Below, piece after piece: positions 1-9,492 of a stretch of 64,000 bases of DNA. The stretch covers positions 1 to 64,000 of the forward strand of contig JANSWU010000003.1 in the NCBI GenBank assembly GCA_024743315.1, given 5' to 3'. Every line of letters starts with the position of its first letter. The stretch's first letter is position 1. Source of the DNA: Hyphomonadaceae bacterium. Its GTDB lineage: Bacteria > Pseudomonadota > Alphaproteobacteria > Caulobacterales > Hyphomonadaceae. The notes below the pieces were generated by a model, which saw only the letters and a program-made list of their open reading frames with translations, was not told where the DNA came from and did no database searches. The position numbers were made by a program, and so were the translations under genes.

Positions 1-141
1 ATAAGAACGCTTCTCCGCGCCCGTGACATCTGCCAGCACCATCGTGATCGCTGCGGTCAGCGTCGTCTTACCATGGTCCACGTGACCAATCGTGCCGATG
101 TTCACGTGCGGCTTATTACGCTCAAACTTTGCCTTGGCCAT
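1..141 (-). CDS. tuf: Elongation factor Tu, N-terminal part (cut by window edge)
   Basis: EF-Tu is the GTPase that brings aminoacyl-tRNA to the ribosome. Only the first 47 codons lie in the window; the rest runs off the left edge. The translation begins [20 protein letters not shown] and contains the G1 P-loop GHVDHGKT, which is diagnostic for EF-Tu. The ATG at 139-141 (read on the minus strand) is preceded by a strong AGGAGG ribosome site in the complement of about 147-156. The next gene upstream is divergent (pgl), so this copy does not directly follow fusA. Whether it is the str-operon copy or a second copy cannot be decided from this fragment. Confidence 0.97.
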   Translation of the reverse strand, partial: MAKAKFERNKPHVNIGTIGHVDHGKTTLTAAITMVLADVTGAEKRSY

Positions 142-344
142 ATCAGGCCTCCTTTTCTCAGTGTCCGGCCCACCGGACGTTGGTCCTTTCTCAAAGCGGG
201 CCAGAAGAGTCCCGTTGAAGCGGGCCACATACACATGCCCGCCGCAGGTTTCAAGCACCATTACTGCTGACGTATGCGAACATTTTTGCGCCAGCTCGGA
301 AAGCGCTTGACAAAGGCGGCCAATAAAGGCCCTAGCCTGCTGCC
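142..344. promoter_or_regulatory. Divergent intergenic region tuf / pgl
   Basis: This 203-bp stretch separates divergent tuf and pgl and must hold both promoters. It has the tuf ribosome site at its left end. Near its right end is a TTGACA hexamer (307-312) on the plus strand. I see no convincing -10 element at the right distance and no tRNA gene, although tRNA genes often lie beside tuf. Confidence 0.4.
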
Positions 345-1046
345 ATGACGCAAGGATATGTCTTCAAATCATTCGAGAACAAAACCACTTTACAATCGGC
401 TGCCGCAAAGTGGCTGGAAGTGGCTTTGAAGGATGCAATCGCGCGGCGTGGCAGCGCCGTTTTCATGGGCTCCGGAGGCACCACGCCTGGCCCGATCTAT
501 GAAACCCTTTCCCACGCTCGGCTCGATTGGGAAAAAGTGCATGTCGGACTTTGCGATGAACGCTGGGTCGATGACCAGCACCCGGCGTCGAATGGCGCCA
601 TGCTGGAGCGCACGCTCTTGCAAAACTCGGCCGCGCTGGCGAGCTATATCCCGATGAAAGTGGATGGCGATGATCCGTTCAAGTCGATCGAAGTGGTCAA
701 TGAGCTTTACCAGGAAGCCGGGCTGACTGATGTCATGTTGCTCGGCATGGGACCGGACGCGCATACATTGTCCTGGTTTTCCGGTGCGCGCGGGTACGAA
801 AACGCGATTGATCCCGATACATTGTCGCTCGTGACGGCGATCGAAGCCAAGCAAAGCGCCGTTACCGGGCCAAACTTGCTGCGCATGACGCTGACGCATC
901 CTTGCGTGGCGTATGCTCGCAAAGTGCTCCTGTTGATCACCGGCAAGGACAAGAAGAGCGTCTTCGACTCAGCGCCGGATGATGCGCCGGTCAGTATAAT
1001 GCGCCGCGCTGCCGGTGATGCGTTGACCGTTTATTATTGCGATTAG
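345..1046 (+). CDS. pgl: 6-phosphogluconolactonase
   Basis: Hydrolyses 6-phosphogluconolactone to 6-phosphogluconate in the oxidative pentose phosphate and Entner-Doudoroff routes; cytosolic. The 233-residue protein has the length of the DevB/SOL family. It shows family blocks such as [11 protein letters not shown] near residue 43, [14 protein letters not shown] near residue 69 and [14 protein letters not shown] near residue 130. The family usually has GxGxDGHTASLFP there, so this is a slightly divergent but recognisable copy. The start is an ATG. It is followed 11 bp later by pgi, so the two probably form one operon for glucose 6-phosphate handling. Zwf and Edd are not in the window. Confidence 0.92.
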   Translation: MTQGYVFKSFENKTTLQSAAAKWLEVALKDAIARRGSAVFMGSGGTTPGPIYETLSHARLDWEKVHVGLCDERWVDDQHPASNGAMLERTLLQNSAALASYIPMKVDGDDPFKSIEVVNELYQEAGLTDVMLLGMGPDAHTLSWFSGARGYENAIDPDTLSLVTAIEAKQSAVTGPNLLRMTLTHPCVAYARKVLLLITGKDKKSVFDSAPDDAPVSIMRRAAGDALTVYYCD

Positions 1047-1057
1047 GGGAAGGCACC

Positions 1058-2587
1058 ATGTCGATAGAAAAACTCCGTAATCTTGCTTCATCCATCGTAA
1101 AACAGGATTTACCGGCCTTAGCGGCAGATTCCCCAAATCAACCGATCGCGGCGGCCGGGTGGTGCGCCGACCTGAGCCGGCACTATGTCGACCCCTCGAT
1201 TGAGGCAGCCCTCCTCTCCCATGCCGACGAGATTGGCTTATCAGACGCCATTAGCGCCCTCTTCTCGGCCAAAATCGTTAATCCGTCCGAAGACCGTCCG
1301 GCTCTGCATTGGGCACTGCGCCTACCCCCGGAGTCCGAACTGACCGCGGCGGAGCATCAAACCACGGTCGACGCGCTCCTGAAGGCATCGGAAATCGTCG
1401 CCGCAGGCCGGTATTCAGCCATCGTACATATCGGTATTGGCGGCTCAGATTTCGGCCCGCGGCTCTATGCTGACGCCTTCGCTGATCTGCGATCGGACAC
1501 GCTTGACTTGCGCTTTTGTGCCAATGTCGACCCTCTGGACCTGGATCTCGCGCTTCACGGGCTAGATCCGGCAACGACCCTGATTATTGGAATCTCCAAA
1601 TCCTTTGGCACCGAAGAGACGCTTTACAATCTCGGCCGCGCTCGGACCTGGCTCGAGCAGAGTTTGGATCCGGAACAGGCCGCGAAACACCTGTTACTGG
1701 TCACCGCCAACCCAGAACGGGCGACGGCATGGCTCGATGGGATCCCGGCAACTACATTGAACATGCCGATCAGTGTTGGAGGACGTTATTCAATCTGGTC
1801 CGCCGCCTCTGTCGCGGTGATGACGGCGTTTGGCGTCGATACATTCAAATCTTTCCTGGCGGGCGCAGCGTCCATGGACCAGCATGTCAAAAGCGCCCCG
1901 ACTGAATCGAATCTCGCGGCGCGCCTGGCGCTTCTCGATTTTTGGAACACGAGTTTTCTTGGCTTCACCTCACGGGCCGTCTTGGCCTATTCGCGCCGCT
2001 TGCGCATGCTGCCGACCTATTTGCAGCAATTGGAAATGGAATCGAATGGCAAATCGGTCGGGCCTGACGGGGCCCCTGCTCCCTTGGCGACCGCACCTCT
2101 TCTCTGGGGCGGAGAAGGTTCGGTCGGGCAGCACTCTTATCACCAATGGCTACATCAAGGCACGCATATTGTGCCGGCCGAGTTTATTCTGGCCCCTGGC
2201 GCGCATAGCGATACCGCCGGGGTTGAGGCCTTGACGGCGCACGCTTTGGCCCAGGCAGAAGTCATGGCGAATGGTCGCAGCCTGGCAGAGGTTAAGTCCG
2301 AAGAACCGCACCTGGCGGATCATATTGCGCGTCAGAAGGTGCATCCAGGCGGACGTCCGTCAACCTTCCTGAGCACACGCGAAATGACGCCAGAGCGTCT
2401 TGGCGCCCTGATCGCGCTCTATGAGCATCGCACCTATCTGGCAGGCGTGCTGTGGCAAATAAACAGCTTTGATCAATGGGGCGTCGAGCGCGGGAAAACG
2501 ATGGCGACGCGCCTAAAACCCGCGCTCACGGGGCGTGAAAAAGCCGACGATCCGGTTACCCAGAGAATCATCGGCCAAATTCAATGA
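1058..2587 (+). CDS. pgi: Glucose-6-phosphate isomerase
   Basis: Interconverts glucose 6-phosphate and fructose 6-phosphate; cytosolic. About 509 residues with the classic PGI blocks: IGIGGSDFGPRL, the sugar-phosphate-binding GISKSFGTEETLYN, GGRYSIWSAASV and the C-terminal INSFDQWGVERGK signature. I chose the ATG at 1058 because GGGGAAGG lies 4-8 bp upstream; a TTG at 1037 would overlap the pgl stop. It is translationally close to pgl. Its stop lies only 9 bp from the stop of convergent nusG, with no clear terminator between them. Glucose released by the glycosidases at 47-60 kb would enter metabolism near this step. Confidence 0.97.
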   Translation: MSIEKLRNLASSIVKQDLPALAADSPNQPIAAAGWCADLSRHYVDPSIEAALLSHADEIGLSDAISALFSAKIVNPSEDRPALHWALRLPPESELTAAEHQTTVDALLKASEIVAAGRYSAIVHIGIGGSDFGPRLYADAFADLRSDTLDLRFCANVDPLDLDLALHGLDPATTLIIGISKSFGTEETLYNLGRARTWLEQSLDPEQAAKHLLLVTANPERATAWLDGIPATTLNMPISVGGRYSIWSAASVAVMTAFGVDTFKSFLAGAASMDQHVKSAPTESNLAARLALLDFWNTSFLGFTSRAVLAYSRRLRMLPTYLQQLEMESNGKSVGPDGAPAPLATAPLLWGGEGSVGQHSYHQWLHQGTHIVPAEFILAPGAHSDTAGVEALTAHALAQAEVMANGRSLAEVKSEEPHLADHIARQKVHPGGRPSTFLSTREMTPERLGALIALYEHRTYLAGVLWQINSFDQWGVERGKTMATRLKPALTGREKADDPVTQRIIGQIQ

Positions 2588-2596
2588 AATCAGCGA

Positions 2597-3142
2597 TTAA
2601 GCGATTTTGTCGACTTGCGTGAAATCAAGGTCGACCGGCGTTGCGCGGCCAAAGATTGAGACGTTCACTTTCATGCGGCCAGTGTCTGGATCGAATTCCT
2701 CAACTGTCCCCTCGAAGCCCTGAAACGCGCCTTCATTAACGCGGACTTCCTGACCGATCTCATAAACGACGGTAGGCTTCGGACGCTCCTCAATCGGATC
2801 CTCAGAGGTGCCGAGAATGCGGTCGACTTCGCGTTGCGGCACAGGCAAGGGCTTCTTTCCACCGTCAGCGCCGAGAAAGCCGGTTACTTTTGGCGTATCC
2901 TTGACCAGGTGATAGACGTCATCGGTCAGCTTCGCCTTCATCAGGACATAGCCCGGAAAATAGCGCTTCTCGATCGTTTTTTTCTTACCGCGAACAACTT
3001 CGACGACTTCTTCCGTCGGAACCTCTAGATCTTCGATCATATCCTCCAGGCCCTTCATGGCGGCCTGGTCGCGGATCGCCTGAGCGACCTTCTTTTCGAA
3101 GTTCGAATATGCGTGAACGATGTACCATTTTGCCTCAGCCAT
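2597..3142 (-). CDS. nusG: Transcription termination/antitermination factor NusG
   Basis: Binds RNA polymerase, promotes processive elongation and couples transcription to Rho or to the ribosome. 181 residues with the N-terminal NGN domain (KWYIVHAYSNFEKKVA) and a C-terminal KOW domain (GQEVRVNEGAFQGFEGTVEE), the normal architecture and length. secE lies 29 bp upstream on the same strand, the usual pair. Ribosomal protein genes rplK-rplA normally follow nusG, but here convergent pgi follows, so the cluster is broken at this point. Confidence 0.98.
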   Translation of the reverse strand: MAEAKWYIVHAYSNFEKKVAQAIRDQAAMKGLEDMIEDLEVPTEEVVEVVRGKKKTIEKRYFPGYVLMKAKLTDDVYHLVKDTPKVTGFLGADGGKKPLPVPQREVDRILGTSEDPIEERPKPTVVYEIGQEVRVNEGAFQGFEGTVEEFDPDTGRMKVNVSIFGRATPVDLDFTQVDKIA

Positions 3143-3171
3143 GGGCGAAGCTCTCCTTATTGTTCTTTAGC

Positions 3172-3387
3172 TTAGCCGCCGAGACCGGTGATCCAGCGAA
3201 TCACCATGGCGATGAGTTGATCAGACAGGAAGAGAAACAAGGCGACGATGATCGACATCACCACCACCATAATGGTCGCCTGAATGGTTTCTGGCGTCGA
3301 CGTCCAGGTCACTTTTCGACCTTCGGCTTCCACCTGTCGGGCGAAGGTAATTGGACCAACGCTTTTCTTTTTGTCCTTGTCGGCCAT
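3172..3387 (-). CDS. secE: Preprotein translocase subunit SecE
   Basis: Essential small subunit of the SecYEG channel in the inner membrane. 71 residues, the short single-helix form usual outside gammaproteobacteria. The sequence shows the amphipathic VEAEGRKVTWTSTPETIQAT segment, which contains the conserved V-W-T-P-E-T pattern, followed by one hydrophobic helix (about residues 37-65). It precedes nusG on the same strand. No tRNA-Trp gene was seen in the 96 bp upstream, although that tRNA commonly lies between tuf and secE. Confidence 0.95.
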   Translation of the reverse strand: MADKDKKKSVGPITFARQVEAEGRKVTWTSTPETIQATIMVVVMSIIVALFLFLSDQLIAMVIRWITGLGG

Positions 3388-3483
3388 TCTCGTGCGTTCC
3401 TGACTTTTTGGGATAATCCGGCTCCATACTGCGCAAACTCACGCTTGTGAAGTCACTTGGGTGCAAACTCTGTTAATCGCAAG

Positions 3484-4365
3484 CTAGTTGCTGCGTGGTT
3501 GGCCGAATTCCGGCACCGGCAAGCCCGGCGTATCGACGTCCAGCGCGAATAGACTGCCGGCCATGGGTTGCCGGTCCAGCGCAGCGTCGCTTAAGCCAAC
3601 CCGAGCCGACGTGATGTAGAGCGTCTTCAGGTCCGGACCGCCAAAGGCGCAACTGGACGGCCTTGAAACCGGGAGCTTTACGATCCGATCGATTGAACCG
3701 TCCGGGGCATATCGGACCACCCGAGAGCCAGCCCATTGCGCATTCCAGAGATACCCGTCTGCATCTATGGCCGACCCATCTGGATAACATCCGGCCTCCA
3801 AAGTCGAGGCGAAGACCCGTCGATTGGAAAGCGCCCCTGTTTCCCGATCATATGTGTAAGCCAGGATCATTTGCTCTGCACTGTCGCTCGTATAGAATGT
3901 CGTACCGTCCGGTGAAAACTGAAACGTATTCGTGACCAGCACTTCGGGAAGGCCAATACGATCCAAGGTCTGGTCGGGCGCAAGACGGTAATACTGACCT
4001 TCGGGCAGCTCTTCGGCATTGTCCATGGTGCCAAACCAGAGACTGCCATCCGGCGCTATGCCGGCATCATTGGTACGAAACCCCGGCTGATCATTGATCT
4101 TGGTAATGCATTCGTAATGCTCGGTCGCCGTATCGTACCGACCGACTTCGAGATCACCGATCATGATCAATCCGCCTTCGGCCAGGGCCAGTGCGCTGGC
4201 ATGAAGCGGCAGATCATAGCGCCGCGTGTTGCCGGTTTTTGGATTGTGGCGATGCAGTTTGGCGCGCTTGATATCGACCCACCACAGGAAGCCTTCAGAC
4301 GGGCTCCATAGGGGCCCCTCGCCTAACATGCAGCCGGTTGGCGCTACGCAAACCGCTTCTTTCAT
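3484..4365 (-). CDS. SMP-30/gluconolactonase family protein
   Basis: A 293-residue six-bladed propeller of the SMP-30/regucalcin/gluconolactonase family; members hydrolyse sugar lactones using one divalent metal. Family features are visible: LGEGPLW near the N-terminus with the metal-ligand glutamate, RTNDAGIAPDGSLWFGTM in the middle, and PDGSAIDADGYLWNAQW near residue 200 with the catalytic aspartate. There is no signal peptide, so it is probably cytosolic. It sits alone between secE and the RND operon; the tetR stop is 70 bp upstream. The natural substrate cannot be read from the sequence: gluconolactone, xylonolactone and other aldonolactones are all possible. Confidence 0.85.
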   Translation of the reverse strand: MKEAVCVAPTGCMLGEGPLWSPSEGFLWWVDIKRAKLHRHNPKTGNTRRYDLPLHASALALAEGGLIMIGDLEVGRYDTATEHYECITKINDQPGFRTNDAGIAPDGSLWFGTMDNAEELPEGQYYRLAPDQTLDRIGLPEVLVTNTFQFSPDGTTFYTSDSAEQMILAYTYDRETGALSNRRVFASTLEAGCYPDGSAIDADGYLWNAQWAGSRVVRYAPDGSIDRIVKLPVSRPSSCAFGGPDLKTLYITSARVGLSDAALDRQPMAGSLFALDVDTPGLPVPEFGQPRSN

Positions 4366-4435
4366 GCAGATTCTCCACCCATGACGTGTTGGCGCGATCT
4401 CATCTGACGCGGCGGTCTTGTCAATCGCCTGCGCG

Positions 4436-5080
4436 TCAGGCCTTCAAGCCGTTGAGAATCAAATCGACATGCGTGTCGAAATAGGTATCGAGGTCAATCG
4501 GTTGAAACCGGTCGAAAACCAGCTTCCAGATTCCCGCGACGAGGGCCCCGGCGGCGATGTTCTGGGCGAGCCCGTGCCCTTCCATCTGGCGAAACTCTCC
4601 ACTCGCGACTCCTTGCTGAATGATCGCGCCAATCATCGCCTGGCCGCGATTGAGAATGTTGGCGTGATAGAACTCCGCAAGGTCTGGAAAATTTGGCCCC
4701 TCCGCCATAATCAAGCGCATGATTTGTCGGCGATCACTGTTCAGGACCTTTTTGTAAAAGAACTTCAAGTGTGCCTTCAGACGTTCCGTTGCAGACATGT
4801 CAGGATGGCCGAGCACTTCAGCGACGTCAGTCAACATCGGCGTCATCTTGGCGCGAACCATTTCTTTGAACAGCGTCTCCTTGCTGTCAAAATAGAGGTA
4901 AACCGTCCCTTTTGAGACCCCGGCCTCATGAGCCACATCATCCATCTTGGCCGCAGCGAATCCAACACGTGAGAACACTGCAAGCGCCGCATCGAGGAGT
5001 GCTAAGCGTTTGTTTTCTTTCTGTTGTTCGCGTTTGCTCAGCGCTTCTTTTGACGTATTGGCGTCGATTAGTTCGCTCAT
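4436..5080 (-). CDS. TetR/AcrR family transcriptional regulator of the RND operon
   Basis: 214-residue repressor with an N-terminal helix-turn-helix (residues about 37-60; core VAHEAGVSKGTVYLYFDSKE) and a longer ligand-binding C-terminal part, the usual TetR layout. Its ATG overlaps the stop of the RND permease gene by four bases (ATGA, 5077-5080), so it is the third gene of the operon and should be co-expressed with the pump. The likely binding site is the perfect inverted repeat ACTGAC-TG-GTCAGT at 9479-9492 in front of the operon. That would make it an autorepressor relieved by a pump substrate. Regulation is inferred from this layout. Confidence 0.9.
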   Translation of the reverse strand: MSELIDANTSKEALSKREQQKENKRLALLDAALAVFSRVGFAAAKMDDVAHEAGVSKGTVYLYFDSKETLFKEMVRAKMTPMLTDVAEVLGHPDMSATERLKAHLKFFYKKVLNSDRRQIMRLIMAEGPNFPDLAEFYHANILNRGQAMIGAIIQQGVASGEFRQMEGHGLAQNIAAGALVAGIWKLVFDRFQPIDLDTYFDTHVDLILNGLKA

Positions 5081-8000
5081 TCAGCCGGTCCTCCCAGTTC
5101 CTCCCGTCGCTGCATGAGCGATCGGATGTGACCCGGCAGGTTTCTTAAATCTTCGATCACAAGGGTGACCGCCGGTGTCACAAACAGGACCATAATCCCT
5201 GAAATGACAATCCCAAAGCCCAGGCTGACCCCCATAGGGATGAGAAATTGTGCTTGCGGACTGGTTTCAAGTAGCAAAGGGCCTAGTCCCAACGCGGTCG
5301 TCAATGTGGTCAGGAGGATAGGTCTGAACCGCCGCGCAGATGCATCTGCCGCCGCAGAGATCATGTCCATACCGTCCTTGCGGTATTGATTATACAGATC
5401 GACCAGAACCACCGAGGCATTAACCGCCACGCCAGACAAGGCCACGATCCCAAAGATTGAGACGAAAGAAAGCGCATAACCAAGCACAAAATGACCGAGC
5501 ACCGCGCCAGCCACCCCGAGCGGGATCGCAACGATGATCGCCAAAGGTTGAAGATAAGAGCGCAGCTGCGTGGCGACCAGGGCGAAAATAATCAACATAA
5601 CGACGATAAAAGCTTGGCCAAGACTAGCTAAATCCTCAGTTTGTTCCCGGCTCGATCCGGCCTGGGCCCAGTTCAAACCGGGATAGGTCCGTTCCAACTC
5701 AGGCAGGATCTGCGTCATCAAAGCTTCATTGGCGATAGCGGGGGTGCTGATCGCTTCATCAATGTCCGCTGTCACTGTCACAACGCGCCGGCCATTGATG
5801 CGGTTGATTGATGAATAGGCTCGGCTTTCGGTGGTTTCTGCCACTGTGTAGAGTGGAACACTCGAGCCATCCGCGAGCCGGATGCGCATATCATCAAGCG
5901 TTTGCAGCGATTGCCGCGCGCTTTCAGGATATCGGACAAAGACCCGCACCTCTTCGCGTCCGCGTTGGATGCGCTGGACTTCTTCCCCGAAGAAGGTTTG
6001 GCGCACCTGCCGCGCAATATCGGTTGGTGTGAGTCCCGCCGCCAGGCCTGCATCGGTCAATTCGAACAAGAGCTGGCGCTTACCGAGGTCAAAACTATCC
6101 TCTATCTGATTGGCACCCGGCAAGCGCTCTATCTCGGCCTTGAGGCGATCAGATGCGGCAATCAAAGTCGCTTCATCGGCATGCGCGAGCTCGAATTCTA
6201 TGTCTTCTCCAAACCCGCCAATGGAGGCGGCGAACGTCAAACGCTCAGCACCCTCAATCTCACCAAGCTCCTCGCGCCAGGCGCGTTCAATCTCGGCCGC
6301 TGACATGCGTCGCGTCCCGAATGGGATAAGTTCGATTTGCACTTGGCCGACATTTTCAGATGCACTGAAGCCCGAATTACCGACAGGGCCGCCACCTTGC
6401 GCTGTGTTTCCGCCAACGGTTTCGGCAACGGATAGGAACAGGTCTTCTCCGCGTTCTTCCTTAGCGCGTTCGGCCACAGCGAACGCCGCTTCGGTGAGGC
6501 GATCCATAGCCGCCTCGGTGCGCTCAAACGGCGTGCCCTCAGGCATGACCAGCGTCGCCGAGATGTCATTGCCTTCAATCGAGGGGAAGAAAACAAATTT
6601 AACCAGGCCGCTGCTCATCAAGCTCATGCAGAGGATGTAGAAGGCCGTGGCCGCGCCAAGCGTGGCATAGCGCCATTTGCCAACAAACCGGACGCCTTTG
6701 CGGATAATGTTCTCGCTGACCCACCCGATCCGTTTAGCGACGCGCCCTTGGATGGCGAGCACTGGCCCGCGTGACCAGGGACGCCCATGGCTCAAATGGC
6801 TCGGCAGAATGAAAAAGGCTTCGACCAGTGAGACGATTAGAACGCAGATCACCACCAATGGGATCGCCTGTGTAATGTCGCCAAACGTGCCGCCGACGAA
6901 GAGCAAAGGTGAGAATGCGGCGATCGTCGTCATCACGCCAACGAGCACGGGCGAAAACACCCCGCTGACGCCATCAATCGCGGCGCGGGCACCGGTCTTA
7001 CCCTTGGCAATTTCGGCATCAATGTTTTCACCAATCACGATCGCGTCGTCGACGACGAGCCCGAGAACGATGATCAAGCCGAACAGAGACACCATGGTAA
7101 TCGTTACGCCCGCGGCGCCGAACAGCATGAAACCGCCCATGAAAGCTGTGGCAATCCCGATACAGACCCAGAAGGCCAGTTTCAGGTCAAGCATCAGGAC
7201 CAAGAAGAGAAAGACCAAGGCGAACCCGAACAGCGCATTGCGCAGCAAGAGATTGATCCGCTCTTCCAACACGCCGGTCTGGTCCCGAAATTCAATGATT
7301 TCGATCCCCTCAGGTGGTGAATACGATTCCATGAAGGCATCGACGACCGCCTTCACGGCGATGACATCTTCCGCCTCGGCGCGCGCAACATCAACAAAGA
7401 TGGCTGGTCGGCCATTATAAGTGTTCTTCAGCGCTTCGCGCGTGAACCCATCGCGAATATCGGCGATGTCGCTCAGCAGGATTTGTGAGCCGTCCGGGAG
7501 GTTGCGAACCACGATGCTTTCAAAGCCTTCACCTGTCAGACGCCGTTGATTGGTGCGTAGCAGATATTCACCTGACTGGGTCTGAATGGAGCCGCCAGCA
7601 AGATCCAAGGAGCTGGCCCGAACAGCCCGGGCCACGTCGTCAATTGAGAGTCCGTATTTCTGCAGCGTGTCCTCAGTCACTTCGATCGAAATTTCATAAT
7701 CGCGGTCGCCGGAAAGGCTAACTAGGGAAATCCCATCTTGCGTGAGCAATTCACGCTCAAGACGTTCTGCCGCGAGGCGCAACTCCATTGGCGTGACATT
7801 GCCGACAACCACGAGTGTGACCACGCTGCCGGTCGGTTTCGGGGCACGAACCGTTTCGCGCTCGGCATTCTCCGGCGGGAAATCGGCAAGCCCTTCCACC
7901 GCGGTTTGTACATCATCCTTGACGATTTGCTCATCAGCAAAATCGGCAAGTTCAATCGTTACGGTACCGATGTTTTCAGAGGCCACCGAGGAGACGCGCT

Positions 8001-8262
8001 TTACGCCGTCAATTCCGAGCACAGCCTCTTCGACGCGCCGGGTCACTCCCTCTTCTACCTCAGCCGGGGTCGCACCAGGATAAGGGACAGAAACCGTGAC
8101 GATCCCCGGTTCAATGGTTGGAAAGACCTGCGACCGCAGATTGCCCGCCATCAGGAGCCCGCCAATTAACAGCACGACCATGAGCAAATTCGCGGCAACC
8201 GGATTACGAACGAACCAGCCGATCAAACCGCCACCTTGGGTTTCCGGATCATTGGGTGCCAT
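5077..8262 (-). CDS. RND efflux transporter permease (AcrB/HAE family)
   Basis: Inner-membrane proton-driven pump subunit of about 1061 residues, the normal RND size. It has one N-terminal membrane helix (NPVAANLLMVVLLIGGLLMA), a large periplasmic loop, a block of helices including GLVVDDAIVIGEN in TM4 with the paired proton-relay aspartates, and the repeated second half. I set the start at the ATG of MAPNDPETQ (8262). The open frame runs 73 codons further upstream, but that extension lies inside the adaptor gene and has no family character. The start overlaps the adaptor stop (8249). Substrates are unknown; no outer-membrane channel gene is adjacent. Confidence 0.95.
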   Translation of the reverse strand: MAPNDPETQGGGLIGWFVRNPVAANLLMVVLLIGGLLMAGNLRSQVFPTIEPGIVTVSVPYPGATPAEVEEGVTRRVEEAVLGIDGVKRVSSVASENIGTVTIELADFADEQIVKDDVQTAVEGLADFPPENAERETVRAPKPTGSVVTLVVVGNVTPMELRLAAERLERELLTQDGISLVSLSGDRDYEISIEVTEDTLQKYGLSIDDVARAVRASSLDLAGGSIQTQSGEYLLRTNQRRLTGEGFESIVVRNLPDGSQILLSDIADIRDGFTREALKNTYNGRPAIFVDVARAEAEDVIAVKAVVDAFMESYSPPEGIEIIEFRDQTGVLEERINLLLRNALFGFALVFLFLVLMLDLKLAFWVCIGIATAFMGGFMLFGAAGVTITMVSLFGLIIVLGLVVDDAIVIGENIDAEIAKGKTGARAAIDGVSGVFSPVLVGVMTTIAAFSPLLFVGGTFGDITQAIPLVVICVLIVSLVEAFFILPSHLSHGRPWSRGPVLAIQGRVAKRIGWVSENIIRKGVRFVGKWRYATLGAATAFYILCMSLMSSGLVKFVFFPSIEGNDISATLVMPEGTPFERTEAAMDRLTEAAFAVAERAKEERGEDLFLSVAETVGGNTAQGGGPVGNSGFSASENVGQVQIELIPFGTRRMSAAEIERAWREELGEIEGAERLTFAASIGGFGEDIEFELAHADEATLIAASDRLKAEIERLPGANQIEDSFDLGKRQLLFELTDAGLAAGLTPTDIARQVRQTFFGEEVQRIQRGREEVRVFVRYPESARQSLQTLDDMRIRLADGSSVPLYTVAETTESRAYSSINRINGRRVVTVTADIDEAISTPAIANEALMTQILPELERTYPGLNWAQAGSSREQTEDLASLGQAFIVVMLIIFALVATQLRSYLQPLAIIVAIPLGVAGAVLGHFVLGYALSFVSIFGIVALSGVAVNASVVLVDLYNQYRKDGMDMISAAADASARRFRPILLTTLTTALGLGPLLLETSPQAQFLIPMGVSLGFGIVISGIMVLFVTPAVTLVIEDLRNLPGHIRSLMQRREELGGPAE

Positions 8263-9457
8263 CGATGCGCCCTCCTGTTGCCGCTGAGATGTTGTTTTGA
8301 TTGCGCAGGGTGACTTCTTGCCCATCCACCGCCTCGAGTGGCGGCAGGGCGACGACACCATCGGCCACGTCAAACGGCGCGGTGATGATCGTGCCACCAT
8401 TATCGGCCTCGCCAATCCGGACCACCGCGCGTTTCTCCAGCTGGGTGCCGTTGACCACCCAAACCTCGGATTGTCCGGCAAGCGCCATCGCCGGTAATTT
8501 TAGAGCCCCCGAAACCGGCTCGGAATGGATCTGCACGTCGACAAAGTCGCCAATCCTCAACCCGGTTTGGTCGACCGGCACCATATACAGATTGGAGAGG
8601 CGGGTGCGCGCATCCAGTGTGGCATCTACTCTGACGATTTCAGCCTGTTGCGGAGCAGTCGCATTCCCACGACGCTGATACGTGACAAGCCGTCCGATCG
8701 GTGGCTCGATCAAGGCCAACTGCTCGAGTGAGACTGGAACCGCAAGCTCAATACTGTCCAATGCCACCAAGCGGCCAACCACCTGCCCGGGGGATACAAT
8801 CTGCCCGATATCCAGAGAAGATGCCATGACTCTGGCGTCCACAGGGGCATAGACGCGAGTACGTTGAAGAGACAATTCCGCCGTACGCTTATTAGCCACA
8901 GCGCTGTCGAGGCGCGCTTTGGCGGCTTCGATTTGCGGGACTCTTGCCGCCAATTCATTCACCTCGCGGCCGGGAAACAGTTCCCGCCACTCCTGAATGG
9001 CAAGCGCCGCTTCGGCTTCGAGCTGTTGAAGGTCACTCCTCGCGGAGGCTATTTCGGCTTCAGCGCGCTGAACCGCGAGGACGTAATCTGCCCGGTCGAT
9101 TTCAAACAGAAGCGTCCCTTTTAAGATCTCTGTCCCCGGTCGAAACTCAGCGCTAACCCGTTTGATCTCTCCGGAGACTTGCGGACTTACCGAGACTTCT
9201 GCCGTCGCCTGGACGGTTCCGTTGACTCGAATTTGTGGCGTATAGGTCATAGTCTCCAGATCCGCGAGGCGAACGCTAATCGCTTCATTGGCTCTCATGT
9301 CGGCAATCCGCGGGGCATTATCTGAGACCGACATTTCCAGCGCTCGGGACAGCGCCACGGCCGTGAAAATCACACCAATCACAAAAACCAGTTGAATAAC
9401 GCCAATCATCATCGCGCTGCGCGACGATGGTTCCGTCGGTTGCTCAATCTCGGTCAT
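8249..9457 (-). CDS. RND efflux periplasmic adaptor (membrane fusion protein)
   Basis: Links the RND permease to an outer-membrane channel. 402 residues: an N-terminal membrane anchor (about residues 17-36), a lipoyl-like half (VSPQVSGEIKRVSAEFRPG), an alpha-helical hairpin (about residues 125-195), the second lipoyl half (VYAPVDARVMASSLDIGQIV) and a beta-barrel plus membrane-proximal domain. This is the HlyD/AcrA order. It is the first gene of the operon adaptor-permease-tetR; its 3' end overlaps the permease start by 14 bases. The start codon is 22 bp from a palindromic operator. Confidence 0.93.
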   Translation of the reverse strand: MTEIEQPTEPSSRSAMMIGVIQLVFVIGVIFTAVALSRALEMSVSDNAPRIADMRANEAISVRLADLETMTYTPQIRVNGTVQATAEVSVSPQVSGEIKRVSAEFRPGTEILKGTLLFEIDRADYVLAVQRAEAEIASARSDLQQLEAEAALAIQEWRELFPGREVNELAARVPQIEAAKARLDSAVANKRTAELSLQRTRVYAPVDARVMASSLDIGQIVSPGQVVGRLVALDSIELAVPVSLEQLALIEPPIGRLVTYQRRGNATAPQQAEIVRVDATLDARTRLSNLYMVPVDQTGLRIGDFVDVQIHSEPVSGALKLPAMALAGQSEVWVVNGTQLEKRAVVRIGEADNGGTIITAPFDVADGVVALPPLEAVDGQEVTLRNQNNISAATGGRIDGTQ

Positions 9458-9478
9458 TCGGGACTCCAGTAATAAATG

Positions 9479-9492
9479 ACTGACTGGTCAGT
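9479..9492. promoter_or_regulatory. TetR-type operator of the RND operon
   Basis: Perfect inverted repeat ACTGAC-TG-GTCAGT, inside a wider near-palindrome TGACTGACTGGTCAGTTA (9477-9494). It lies 22 bp upstream of the adaptor start and about 120 bp from divergent mazG. The location and the TetR gene at the end of the operon make it the probable repressor site. Confidence 0.75.

Noticed and set aside
3388-3483. tRNA-Trp upstream of secE
   Set aside because: No acceptor stem, CCA anticodon loop or T-arm could be found in this gap.
8263-8481. 73-codon N-terminal extension of the RND permease
   Set aside because: The extension lies in the adaptor gene in another frame and does not resemble RND proteins; the membrane helix begins just after the ATG at 8262.
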